NCBI GenBank assembly: GCA_030041215.1
Contig: JASHOH010000015.1
Coordinates: 1-64,000, forward strand
Direction of reading: 5' to 3'
DNA length: 64,000 nt
DNA from: Candidatus Sulfotelmatobacter sp.
GTDB taxonomy: Bacteria > Acidobacteriota > Terriglobia > Terriglobales > Acidobacteriaceae
The notes under the pieces were generated by a model. The model searched no databases. It worked only from the letters and a program-made list of their open reading frames with translations, and was not told where the DNA came from. Below are positions 18,987 through 28,563 of the stretch, one piece after another. The first letter of the stretch is position 1. Each line of letters begins with the position of its first letter. Position numbers and translations under genes: made by a program.

Positions 18987-21458
18987 TCAGTTTCTCAGTG
19001 TCTTCCCGGTCTTCAACGTGTACTGAATTCTTTCCTGCGTCTTCTTCTCGCCGCAGAGTGATTTGAAGGCTTCCCGCTCAAGATCAAGGATGTACTGCTC
19101 GCTCACGGGCGTCCCCGGAGTAATGTTGCCGCCGCAGAGCACCTCGGCGATCTTTGCTCCTAGCTTTACTTCGTAGTCGGTGATGTAACCGCCTTGGCGC
19201 ATGAGGTGAACGCCCATCTTGAGAGTCGCCAGAAGGCTCTCGCCTGGAGCGGGAATATCGTTTCGCGGAATTGGCGGTTCGTAGCCCGAGCGCGCCAGTT
19301 CGAGTGCACGATTCTTCGCGTCAGATAGGACGCGTTCGCGATTCATCGTGATGCGATCGCTATCGTTCAGAAAACCAAGTCCGCGAGCCTCGTGCGCCGA
19401 TGTCGCGACCTTCGCGGTCGCAATAGTTTCGAAGGCGCGCTTCATGGCCTGGAGCATTTCGATGGATCCAACCAGAGCGTCGCCGGAGACATTTCCCCCG
19501 CGATCTGACCCTGCGCTATCGACTGCGCGCAGCAGCATTTCTTTGCAGCCTCCGCCGCCGGGAAGCAGGCCGACTCCAACTTCGACCAGGCCGGTGTAAA
19601 GTTCGGCGTGGGGTTGGCGCGCCGCAGCGTGCAATGAGATCTCTGTGCCACCGCCGAGACATAATCCAAAGGGGGCGGAAACTACCGGCTTGGGCGAGAA
19701 CTTGATGGCTTGCGTCATCCCCTGAAATTGACGGATAGCAAGGTCAATATCGTCCCATTCTTCTTCCTGCACGCTCATCAGCAGCAGCATGAGGTTCGCG
19801 CCGACGGAAAAATTCGTCGCGTCGTTCGTGATGACGAAGGCGTCAAAATTGTCGCCGGGCCCGCCGGGCTTGAGAGTTTGCAGAATCAAACTGACGATGT
19901 CCGCGCCGAGCGCGTTCATTTTGCTGTGGAATTCGATGCAGCCCACGCCATCGCCCAGATCGACCAGCGACGCCCCGGAATTTTTCCTCACCACTCCGGC
20001 GAGCTTTTTTGCGACCGCGACCGACCAAACTCCAGCGGGAACGTGGACTGCCTCATAGCATTCAGCTTGCAGATTCCAGAACCTGCGGCCTGATGGCGAA
20101 ATCGCATCATCGGTATACCAGGTTTTCTGACCTGCCGCGAGCAGTTTTTCCACGTTGGCCGCCACTGGCCTGCCTTCTTTTCTCATGCGGGCGACCGTGG
20201 CTTCCACTCCGGCCGCGTCCCACAATTCGAATGGCCCGAGCTCCCAGTTAAAGCCAAGCCGCATCGCGCGATCGATCTCGACAATCGAGTCGGAAATCTC
20301 AGGCACGCGATTGGCCGAATACGTCCACAGATCGGAAAGCGAAGACCACAGGAACTGACTCGCTTTATCCGCTTTTTGCGGCGCCGGGCCCTCCAAGCCA
20401 AGCAGCATGCGCAGGCGCGCGCCGGTGTCTTCTTTATTTTTCGCCATATCGAGCGCAGCAAATTTCGGCTTTTGCCGGGGATGGTATTCGAGCGTTTTCC
20501 AGTCAAGGGCGAGGCGTTCCTCTTCTTTGGCAGTTTCGCTACCGGAACCCGACGCAGGCGAAGGCGCCCGCGCCACATTCTTCTTGTAGAAACCGCCTTT
20601 GGTTTTGTCGCCCAGCCAGTTGCGCTCGAGCATCTTCTTGAAAAAGTCTGGCAGGCGCAGCTCGCTACGCTCGTCGTGCACGTTCGCGGTCATATTGCTC
20701 ACTACGTGACCGAGAATGTCGAGTCCAACCAGGTCAATCGTGCGAAATGTCGCCGATTTCGGCCAGCCCACAGCTTGCCCGGTAAGCGCATCGACTTCTT
20801 CGATCGTCAGGTTCAGTTCCTGCATCAACCGCATCACGTTCAGCACCGAAAAAGTGCCGATGCGATTGGCGATGAAGTTGGGAGTATCTTTCGCGATCAC
20901 AACACCTTTGCCGAGCCGCATGTCGCAGAATTGCGAGACCGTGTCGATTAGCGATCGGTCCGCCTCCGGCGTGGGAATAAGCTCGAGCAGGCGCATATAG
21001 CGCGGCGGATTAAAAAAATGCGTTCCGAACCAAGAGCGGCGGAAGTCATCAGAAAAGCCCTCGGCGATTTTTCCCACCGGCAATCCGCTGGTGTTAGTCG
21101 TAATAATCGTTCCCGGCCGGCGAACCGATTCCACTTTGCGCAGCAGGGAACGCTTGATCTCGAGATTCTCAACCACGGCCTCGATAATCCAATCGACCTC
21201 GGCCAGTTTCTTCAGGTCGTCCTCAAAGTTGCCGAGCGTGACGAAGCGGGCAAGGGAAGCATCCATGAACGCGGCGGGCTTTGATTTCTTCGCAGCCTCC
21301 AGGCCCGCGGCAGCAATCTTGTTTCGCGCCGGGACGTCAGCATCGGGGGGGACGATGTCAAGCAAGTAACTGGGAATGCCAGCGTTGGCGAAGTGTGCGG
21401 CGATGCGCGCGCCCATAGTGCCGGCGCCGAGAATTGCGATTTTATTAATGCGTTTCAT
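18987..21458 (-). CDS. 3-hydroxyacyl-CoA dehydrogenase / enoyl-CoA hydratase, FadN-like domain order
   Basis: MKRINKIAILGAGTMGARIAAHFANAG...; C-terminal crotonase FGLCLGGGTEISLHAA; start 21458 chosen over the longer ORF. Confidence 0.92.
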   Translation of the reverse strand: MKRINKIAILGAGTMGARIAAHFANAGIPSYLLDIVPPDADVPARNKIAAAGLEAAKKSKPAAFMDASLARFVTLGNFEDDLKKLAEVDWIIEAVVENLEIKRSLLRKVESVRRPGTIITTNTSGLPVGKIAEGFSDDFRRSWFGTHFFNPPRYMRLLELIPTPEADRSLIDTVSQFCDMRLGKGVVIAKDTPNFIANRIGTFSVLNVMRLMQELNLTIEEVDALTGQAVGWPKSATFRTIDLVGLDILGHVVSNMTANVHDERSELRLPDFFKKMLERNWLGDKTKGGFYKKNVARAPSPASGSGSETAKEEERLALDWKTLEYHPRQKPKFAALDMAKNKEDTGARLRMLLGLEGPAPQKADKASQFLWSSLSDLWTYSANRVPEISDSIVEIDRAMRLGFNWELGPFELWDAAGVEATVARMRKEGRPVAANVEKLLAAGQKTWYTDDAISPSGRRFWNLQAECYEAVHVPAGVWSVAVAKKLAGVVRKNSGASLVDLGDGVGCIEFHSKMNALGADIVSLILQTLKPGGPGDNFDAFVITNDATNFSVGANLMLLLMSVQEEEWDDIDLAIRQFQGMTQAIKFSPKPVVSAPFGLCLGGGTEISLHAAARQPHAELYTGLVEVGVGLLPGGGGCKEMLLRAVDSAGSDRGGNVSGDALVGSIEMLQAMKRAFETIATAKVATSAHEARGLGFLNDSDRITMNRERVLSDAKNRALELARSGYEPPIPRNDIPAPGESLLATLKMGVHLMRQGGYITDYEVKLGAKIAEVLCGGNITPGTPVSEQYILDLEREAFKSLCGEKKTQERIQYTLKTGKTLRN

Positions 21459-21477
21459 TGATCGAGCCTCGTGAGAA

Positions 21478-21564
21478 TTTCCAATTGCCAATTTCCAATT
21501 GCCGATTTGAAAAGTTGCTAAAAGACTTCCAATCGGCAATTGACAATCGAAAAATTGGCAATCG
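21478..21564. repeat. (C)CAATTGCCAATTT-type inverted/direct repeat cluster
   Basis: TTCCAATTGCCAATTTCCAATTGCCGATTTG...CCAATCGGCAATTGACAATCGAAAAATTGGCAATCGG. Confidence 0.65.
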
Positions 21565-21570
21565 GTTATT

Positions 21571-22005
21571 CTATGGCAGTTTATCGACTGCCCAGTCGTT
21601 GTTGCCAGTGCTGACGACAATAATCGTGGAAAAATGCCGGCGGGCGTGATGGTTTGAACCGGTACCGATGAGCGCCACGGGAAATTCGTACCGTCCATGG
21701 CGTAAGAGTTTGCCGCGGGCGATTTCGTAACTAGAAGCGCCTGAGCTCGAAAAGAATTTTTCGACCTGATCGCTGGTCGCGGTTTGCTTGGCGTGAGTCG
21801 TAAGCAGCGCCACTCCATGCTCGATGTCACCAGTTTGCCAGGCTTGCAGCAGGCGGTCGGCGGCTGCCAGGGCAGAAATGTAACTCGAATCGAGAGAGCG
21901 AAACGACCGTGTCTTCGCCGCCGCGGACGACGGTGGCAGGGCAAGGCTCACCAAGCATAGCCAGCATGCCAGGATTGCGATGAGCAAAAACTTGGGGGAG
22001 AGCAT
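21571..22005 (-). CDS. Hypothetical secreted protein
   Basis: Signal-like N-terminus MLSPKFLLIAILACWLCLVSLALPPSSAAA. Confidence 0.65.
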   Translation of the reverse strand: MLSPKFLLIAILACWLCLVSLALPPSSAAAKTRSFRSLDSSYISALAAADRLLQAWQTGDIEHGVALLTTHAKQTATSDQVEKFFSSSGASSYEIARGKLLRHGRYEFPVALIGTGSNHHARRHFSTIIVVSTGNNDWAVDKLP

Positions 22006-22059
22006 GAGCCCATTATGCGGGAAAAACAGTTGGTAAGGGATTCACGAAGTGAGTTCCGC

Positions 22060-22584
22060 CTACAGTTCCGGGTGCGTCTCCAGATATTTCAGGGCGAGCA
22101 CGGCCATTTGTTTTTCTCCCTTGTATGAAAGCGCCGAGGGAGCCTCTTCCAGCGGGATCCAGAAGGCGCGCGCGACCTCGATCCGCATTTCCGGGCTTAT
22201 CTCATTGATTCGCCCTGACCGATAGCGCATCAGGTAGAAACTGACGATCTTAAAAACCCTCTGCTGATCGCCCCAGACGCGGGTATAGACGTACTTGATA
22301 TCACCGAGCTTGGCGATGAAATCCGTAACTATGCCTGTCTCTTCATACACCTCACGGATCGCAGTTTCCACTGCCTTTTCGCCGGGATCGACCAGGCCCT
22401 TGGGCAGAGCGACTATAGGCTTCTTGCTCTTACCAGTAGACCTCGATTTCCGGATACCGGGCTGACTTGCCCTCGGAGCATCCACGGCAGTCCCTGGGTC
22501 CGCGGCCGGCTCAATGGCGGCCATCCACCAGATGCCATCCCGCTTGCGAACTAAGACCCCGCCCGCTGATATTTCCCGCACCAT
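22060..22584 (-). CDS. NUDIX hydrolase
   Basis: Nudix box GLVDPGEKAVETAIREVYEETGI. Confidence 0.92.
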   Translation of the reverse strand: MVREISAGGVLVRKRDGIWWMAAIEPAADPGTAVDAPRASQPGIRKSRSTGKSKKPIVALPKGLVDPGEKAVETAIREVYEETGIVTDFIAKLGDIKYVYTRVWGDQQRVFKIVSFYLMRYRSGRINEISPEMRIEVARAFWIPLEEAPSALSYKGEKQMAVLALKYLETHPEL

Positions 22585-22770
22585 CTAAGGTAACTTAGCA
22601 GTATTACCAGGGTTAGTCACCGTAAGGAATGGGGAAGACTTCAGCGTGACCGGGCTGTATGGCCAAGAGTAATGGGATGTAGCACCAAAGTGGTCTGCAC
22701 ATTTATGGGGCAAATGGCATCCTATACATGAAGAAGTGCGCTGAAAGCCGGCTTTCGACGTGGGGTTCCG

Positions 22771-23697
22771 GTGAGAAGTCTAAACAAGATTATCCGCTCG
22801 GTGCAGGCCTTTGGCCGGGAGTTCTCCCGCAAGGCCGTCGCCCCCGAGCCACGTGTTCCCGCCATTGGGGTTGCCCTGGGCGGCGGCTTCGCGCGTGGCA
22901 TGGCACATATCGGGGTTCTGAAGGTACTTGAGGAAGAGGGCATTGCCGTACGCTGCATTGCCGGCACCAGCGTTGGTGCTCTGATCGGCGCCGTCTATTG
23001 CAGCGGCCTTTCCGCGAAGGAGCTTGAACGGGTTGCGCAGTCTTGCCGCTTCACAACGTTCGCCCGCTGGACCGTCTCGCGCTACGGCTTCGCTTCCAAC
23101 GACCGCATGGTGGCATTTCTGAGGCGCACGCTCAAGGTCACTAACTTCGAGCAGTTGCGCATTCCTCTGGGCGTTACGGCGACCGATTTTAATAGTGGCG
23201 AAGGCGTGGTTTTTCACTCCGGCTCGATCATCGACCCGGTGCGAGCCAGTTGTGCGTATCCCGGCATGTTTCTTCCCGTCGAAATTCGCGGACGCTACCT
23301 CGTCGATGGCATGTTGTCGCATCCCGTTCCCACGCAGCCCCTACTCGAAATGGGCGCCGACCGCGTGGTGGCAGTGCATCTGAGAGGAACCTGGACGAAA
23401 GAAGGGGCCCCGCGTCACCTGTTCGATGTGATTGGACAATCTTTCGCCATTGCGCAGGACCAGATGAGCCATCTTTGGCGAAGCGCCGCCGATGTGCTGG
23501 TCGAGCCCGATGTTTCCGGCTTTGCCTATGACGATTTCAAGCGCTGCGGCGACCTGATTCGCGCCGGAGAAGCCGCCATGAGAGCAGTTCTGCCGGAAGT
23601 GCGCAAGTGGATAGAAGCGCCGGCACCAACGCCAGTCGCAACCCAGCGAAAAAACAGCCCGGCCGTGGCGCGCCCTGCGCCCGTGCCCGCGGACTAA
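22771..23697 (+). CDS. Patatin-like phospholipase
   Basis: GVALGGGFARGMAHIGVLKVL, GTSVGAL, DGMLSHPVP. Confidence 0.92.
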   Translation: MRSLNKIIRSVQAFGREFSRKAVAPEPRVPAIGVALGGGFARGMAHIGVLKVLEEEGIAVRCIAGTSVGALIGAVYCSGLSAKELERVAQSCRFTTFARWTVSRYGFASNDRMVAFLRRTLKVTNFEQLRIPLGVTATDFNSGEGVVFHSGSIIDPVRASCAYPGMFLPVEIRGRYLVDGMLSHPVPTQPLLEMGADRVVAVHLRGTWTKEGAPRHLFDVIGQSFAIAQDQMSHLWRSAADVLVEPDVSGFAYDDFKRCGDLIRAGEAAMRAVLPEVRKWIEAPAPTPVATQRKNSPAVARPAPVPAD

Positions 23698-23855
23698 AAT
23701 GAAGACTGAATCCTGAGAAGGCCAAGAACTGCAAAGCTGGACAAGCGCAAATCCGATCAGTCGAAGAATGTCGTCGAGTTTTTCCGAACATCTCCCCTTG
23801 AAGGGTATTAAGCTTGACCTCGAACGTGGCCGCGACCCGGGCAGAGAAATTGATT

Positions 23856-25295
23856 TTAGTGACTTAGCTTCCCCGCCTCTTCGCAAATTCTCCTCCAAGC
23901 ATTGACCACGTGCCTTTCCTGCGTATTCGTCTGCCCTACACACAATCGCAACGTCAGTTTTCCATTCAGCTTCGTATGCGTGAGAAACAGATCGCCACTC
24001 CGGTTCAGACGATCCATAATCTTTTGATTCGCTTCATCGCCGGCTTTGTGGCGGAAACAAACTAGGTTCAGCGGGGCCGACGCGGCCAATTCGAAGCGCT
24101 CATCTTTTCGCACCCAGTCGCCAAACTGTTGTGCCAGCCGCACGTGCTCGCGAACGTGGTGCTGCAAGCCTTCGATTCCATAATGCCGGATCACAAACCA
24201 TAACTTGAGCGAACGAAATCGCCGGCCAAGCGGAATGTGCCAATCGCGATAGTCGATCACCGCGCCCGTCTCCGTTGCCTGATTGCGTAGATATTCCGGC
24301 AGAATACTCAACGTCTTGATCAGCGCCTTGCGGTCAGCTACCCAGAAGCAGTCGCAGTCAAAGTTGGTGAACATCCACTTATGCGGATTGAAGCAGTAAC
24401 TGTCAGCAAACTCGACTCCATTTTGCAGATGACGAAATTCCGGACACAACGCTGCAGTGCCTGACATCGCCGCATCCACGTGTAGCCAGAGATTGTGCTG
24501 GCGGCAGATACGGGCGATCTCAGCAATCGGGTCCATGGCGTTCGAAGATGTCGTGCCCATCGTCGCGCACACGAAGCAGGGAAGCAGTCCGGCGCGCTTG
24601 TCCGCTTCAATCTGCTTTGCTAGCGCCTCAGGGCGCATGGCGAAGTTTCCATCCACTTCGATCAATCGCAAATTGGAAACGCCAATGCCCGCAACCATCG
24701 CCGCTTTTTCCAAAGACGAATGCGTCTGCGTGGACGCATAGGCAACGATGCGGCCATCGCTCCCTGTTTGATTGCTCGTGTAGTTGGTAGCTCTTTCGCG
24801 CGCAGCCAGCAAAGCGCACAAACTGGAGCTGGAAGCCGTGTCCTGAATGACTCCGCCGCCCGTGCTCGACGAGAGGAATTTGTCCGGCAGGCCGAGCATG
24901 GGCACCAGCCAGTCGAGTACGTGCGTTTCAAGCTCCGTGCAGGCCGGGCTCGTCGACCACAGCATTCCCTGCACGCCAAGGCCCGAGGAGAGCAAATCGC
25001 CGAGGATTGCCGGTCCCGATGCGTTGCAGGGGAAGTAGGCAAAAAAGTTCGGCGATTGCCAGTGGGTGATGCCGGGAAGAATCAGCTTGTCCATGTCGTT
25101 AAGGATCGCATCGAATCGCTCGCCTTTTTCGGGTGCAACTTTAGGGAGCGACACACGAATCTGGCCTGGTTTCACCTGTGAAAGCACAGGGAATGACTCG
25201 ATCCGTGAATGGTAGTCGGCGATCCAGTCGACCACGGCGTGACCGTAGCAGCGGAATTCCTCGGGAGTCATGTGAAAGGATTTTTCGTCGGGCAA
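23856..25295 (-). CDS. PLP-dependent group II decarboxylase (aromatic-L-amino-acid decarboxylase-like)
   Basis: HWQSPNFFAYFPCNASGPAILGDLLSSGLGVQGMLW; NPHKWMFTNFDCDCFWVADR. Confidence 0.92.
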   Translation of the reverse strand: MPDEKSFHMTPEEFRCYGHAVVDWIADYHSRIESFPVLSQVKPGQIRVSLPKVAPEKGERFDAILNDMDKLILPGITHWQSPNFFAYFPCNASGPAILGDLLSSGLGVQGMLWSTSPACTELETHVLDWLVPMLGLPDKFLSSSTGGGVIQDTASSSSLCALLAARERATNYTSNQTGSDGRIVAYASTQTHSSLEKAAMVAGIGVSNLRLIEVDGNFAMRPEALAKQIEADKRAGLLPCFVCATMGTTSSNAMDPIAEIARICRQHNLWLHVDAAMSGTAALCPEFRHLQNGVEFADSYCFNPHKWMFTNFDCDCFWVADRKALIKTLSILPEYLRNQATETGAVIDYRDWHIPLGRRFRSLKLWFVIRHYGIEGLQHHVREHVRLAQQFGDWVRKDERFELAASAPLNLVCFRHKAGDEANQKIMDRLNRSGDLFLTHTKLNGKLTLRLCVGQTNTQERHVVNAWRRICEEAGKLSH

Positions 25296-25344
25296 GTGAG
25301 ACCTCGAAGCGTACGTCAGATCAGCTTAAGAACGACTCAGGCTT

Positions 25345-25422
25345 TCCTTCGTGTACCTTAGTGTCCTGGTTTCCAAATCTTCAGAAGGAAAAACCACAAA
25401 ACACACGAACGTACACAAAGGA
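25345..25422. repeat. Imperfect inverted repeat of the CCACnAAGGACAC family
   Basis: TCCTTCGTGTACCTTAGTGTCCTGGTTT (25345-25372) versus AAAACCACAAAACACACGAACGTACACAAAGGA (25390-25422). Confidence 0.65.
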
Positions 25423-25424
25423 CA

Positions 25425-26189
25425 TCACTTCAGCTTTCCAAAATACAATCTTGTTTTGTACTCGAAGGCCACTCGGCCATCAACCGCGCATGCATCATGA
25501 ATTCCCCGCAGCTCGCGCAGCATCGGCACATGCTTCCGATGTTCCGGCCCTGGCGCATACGACGATGACAGCAGACGCCCTTCCAGACCCCTGTAGTCGA
25601 ATTCCTGCCGCATCTCAAACGTTCGTTCTTCGTATCCTACAAGGTCGAAGAATTCGTTCACGGCCGCGGTCGTGCGTTCGTGGCGGACCTCTTCGTAATC
25701 AGTGCCGTAAGTCAGCAGCAGTTGCTCATACTCGCGCAGAAATCTGGTGGAATCGACAACCCGTTCGTTCCACAGCAGCACCAGCCAGCCTCCAGGCTTC
25801 AAAATGCGAACGAACTCGTCTCGCGCACGCGTGCGATCAAACCAGTGCGCAGCCTGAGCCGACGTCACAAAATCGACGTATTCATTCGGCAGAGTTGTAT
25901 CTTCGGCAGTCCCGGCAACGCTCGTGAACCTGGGAAACTCTGCCAGCAGACGCTCACCTGCCGCACGCATTTCCGCGTTGGGTTCAACTCCGAGAACCGG
26001 GTTGCCGTTTTCCAGCAGCACGCGCGTCCAAAGGCCTGTCCCGCTTGCGATGTCGGCGACGACGTGCTGGGACGTAAGTCCGCATTCCTCTTTTAGCGTT
26101 TCCATTACCTCAGCAGGGTATCCCGGCCGGTAGCGCACATAGTTCTCGACTCGATCTGAAAAGCGTCTGGTCGCGTTGGAAGCAGGCAT
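25425..26189 (-). CDS. Class I SAM-dependent methyltransferase
   Basis: VADIASGTGLWTRVLLENGNPVLGVEPNAEM...FVRILKPGGWLVLLWNERV. Confidence 0.9.
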   Translation of the reverse strand: MPASNATRRFSDRVENYVRYRPGYPAEVMETLKEECGLTSQHVVADIASGTGLWTRVLLENGNPVLGVEPNAEMRAAGERLLAEFPRFTSVAGTAEDTTLPNEYVDFVTSAQAAHWFDRTRARDEFVRILKPGGWLVLLWNERVVDSTRFLREYEQLLLTYGTDYEEVRHERTTAAVNEFFDLVGYEERTFEMRQEFDYRGLEGRLLSSSYAPGPEHRKHVPMLRELRGIHDACAVDGRVAFEYKTRLYFGKLK

Positions 26190-26385
26190 GAGCTGGTGCT
26201 GGCATTGTTTTCATCTTGCCAGCACAACGATTTTAATTGCAGGATAGTGCTGTTGTCCTTCTGCGCAGTCTTCCCGAGAATGCCAATCCTGAACGAACTG
26301 CGGCAATAATCATAAGGAAGGGAAGTTCGACTCCCCAGCCGGATGAGATACCATTCAAACTAAGCGCGGAGAGTTGTGGTCACAC

Positions 26386-27135
26386 ATGAGAATCGTCATT
26401 AAAGTCGGCACCAGCCTGATCGCTCCCAGCGGTCAGATCGACGCCAATCTGCTACGCGGGCTCGTCGATCAATTCGACCTCAACAGGAACGAGTACCTGA
26501 TTGTTACTTCGGGTGCAATCGCCGCCGGAATGTCGGGATTGGGGTTGCGCCGGCGTCCCAGAAATGTTGAAGGCATGCAGGCCTGCGCCGCCGTGGGCCA
26601 GAGCCAGCTGATGCACACCTACGAGCGTCTGTTCTTTGGGAAGAAAGTTGTGGCGCAACTGCTGCTCTCGAGTGACGATTTTACCTCGCCTGTGCGCTAT
26701 CGAAATTTACAAAATGCACTAGCTGAGTTGCTCTCCCTGGGAGTTGTGCCCATCGTGAATGAGAATGACAGTGTCTCGGTCCGCGAATTAGTAGGCGCTT
26801 TCGGCGACAACGACGAGCTAAGTGCGTTGCTGGCGACCGCCGTGAAGGCGCATTGGCTTTTGCTTCTCACCGACGTGGACGGCTTCTACATGCCCAACGG
26901 GCGCAAAAAGCCGAAGCTGGTCCGCGTGGTGCGCAAGCTCACTCCCGCCTTGGAAGCTCAATGCAACGGTAAAAACGCTCTGGGGCGCGGTGGCATGATT
27001 TCCAAATTGCGCGCCGCCAAGCTCGCCAGCGAAGGCGGCGTGCACGTGGCAATTGTGAACGGACGGCATCCTCACAGCATCAAGCTGGCGCTGGAACGCA
27101 AGATCGGAACGTATTTTCCTCCGAGAGAAAACTAG
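26386..27135 (+). CDS. proB: Glutamate 5-kinase, short form without PUA domain
   Basis: MRIVIKVGTSLI...VTSGAIAAGMSGLGL...NENDSVSVRE...GRGGMISKLRAAKLA. Confidence 0.95.
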   Translation: MRIVIKVGTSLIAPSGQIDANLLRGLVDQFDLNRNEYLIVTSGAIAAGMSGLGLRRRPRNVEGMQACAAVGQSQLMHTYERLFFGKKVVAQLLLSSDDFTSPVRYRNLQNALAELLSLGVVPIVNENDSVSVRELVGAFGDNDELSALLATAVKAHWLLLLTDVDGFYMPNGRKKPKLVRVVRKLTPALEAQCNGKNALGRGGMISKLRAAKLASEGGVHVAIVNGRHPHSIKLALERKIGTYFPPREN

Positions 27136-27137
27136 CG

Positions 27138-28391
27138 ATGGCCATAACAATTGCCAACTCGACTTCCACGCAGGAAAAACTGCTGCGCGCACGCGAAGCC
27201 GCATCAAAGCTGGCATTGCTTTCCACAGAAGAGAAAAATGCGCTGTTGCTTGCCATTGCCGACGCAATCGAGTCTCAGAGCGACTCAATTCTTGCGGCTA
27301 ACCGCGAGGACGTAGAAAGCTCTGGATTAGAAGGCGCCATGCGCGACCGGCTCCTGCTGACTCCGGCGCGAATAAAGGAAATGGTTCAGGGCGTCCGCGA
27401 AGTGGCTAAGCTGCCAGATCCAATCGGCGAAACTCTTGCCGAGTGGACGCGTCCAAACGGCTTGCACATCCGCAAGGTGCGCGTTCCGCTGGGTGTGGTG
27501 GGAATCATTTATGAATCCCGTCCGAACGTGACCGTTGACACGGCCGTGCTCGCTCTGAAAACCAGCAATGCAATTGTTTTGCGCGGCGGAAAAGAAGCGG
27601 CCGTAAGCAATCAGCGGCTCACCGAAATTATGGCGCGCGTTCCCGGTGTCCCCGACGGAGCGATTGCATTGCTCGATTCGAGATCGCGCCAATCGGTACA
27701 GGAGCTGATCAAGGCCCGCGGACTCGTCGATGTGATTATTCCTCGCGGTGGTGCAGGGTTGATTTCGTTTGTGACCGAGAATTCCGCTGTTCCGGTGATC
27801 GAAACTGGGGCAGGGAATTGCCACATTTTTGTAGACGAGTCCGCAGATTTCGAAATGGCCGATCGCATTATCATCAATGCCAAGACCTCGCGGCCCTCGG
27901 TTTGTAATGCAGCCGAGAAGCTGCTCGTGCACGAGCGAGTGGCTGCCTCGTACGTCCCGCGAATCGTGCAGAAGCTGATCGATGCAGGCGTTGAACTTAA
28001 AGGAGATGAAAAGTCACGCAGCCTGGCCGCCGGCTTGAGCGTTGCGCCAGCAAACGAACAGGACTGGTACGAGGAATATTTGCGATTATGCATGGCGGTG
28101 CGCGTAGTGGCGAATGTCGAAGAAGCCATCCGCCACATCAATCGTTATTCCACCAGGCACTCGGAGTCGATCGTCACGCGCAACGAGGCAAATGCACGCA
28201 AGTTCCTGCGCGGCGTGGATTCTGCCGCGGTCTACCGGAATGCCTCAACTCGATTTACTGATGGCGGCGAATTCGGCTTCGGGGCGGAAATGGGCATCAG
28301 CACGCAGAAACTTCACTGCCGCGGGCCCTTCGCTTTGGCCGAGTTAACTTCTTCGAAGTACGAAATCCTAGGGACTGGGCAGGTGCGGTGA
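27138..28391 (+). CDS. proA: Glutamate-5-semialdehyde dehydrogenase
   Basis: VPLGVVGIIYESRPNVTVDTAVLALKTSNAIVLRGGKEA; two bases after proB. Confidence 0.97.
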   Translation: MAITIANSTSTQEKLLRAREAASKLALLSTEEKNALLLAIADAIESQSDSILAANREDVESSGLEGAMRDRLLLTPARIKEMVQGVREVAKLPDPIGETLAEWTRPNGLHIRKVRVPLGVVGIIYESRPNVTVDTAVLALKTSNAIVLRGGKEAAVSNQRLTEIMARVPGVPDGAIALLDSRSRQSVQELIKARGLVDVIIPRGGAGLISFVTENSAVPVIETGAGNCHIFVDESADFEMADRIIINAKTSRPSVCNAAEKLLVHERVAASYVPRIVQKLIDAGVELKGDEKSRSLAAGLSVAPANEQDWYEEYLRLCMAVRVVANVEEAIRHINRYSTRHSESIVTRNEANARKFLRGVDSAAVYRNASTRFTDGGEFGFGAEMGISTQKLHCRGPFALAELTSSKYEILGTGQVR

Positions 28392-28563
28392 ACTCCTTTG
28401 GCGCAGGGTCTTTCGCGTCGGGAAATGCCAGATAGTAATCGTGGTTTATGCTGACGTCGCTCAGGCCCCCAAGCGGCGTAAGTCTCAACACTTTCCATTT
28501 TTCTTCATTTGCACGCTCCCGCATCCGCTATGCTACCTTACTTGCTTTTGGTGCACGAGTCAC

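Noticed and set aside
21459-21944. N-terminal extension of the 985-aa ORF 18987..21944
   Set aside because: Extension crosses a repeat cluster and another gene in a different frame; the clear Rossmann start is MKRINKIAILGAGTMG at 21458.
22430-22520. Basic insertion in the NUDIX protein as another coding repeat
   Set aside because: No nucleotide match to the repeat families seen here; variable basic linkers are common.
28297-28524. 75-aa minus-strand ORF (KVLRLTPLGGLSDVSINHDYYLAFPDAK...)
   Set aside because: Looks mildly protein-like, but overlaps the proA 3' end and I cannot place it in any family.
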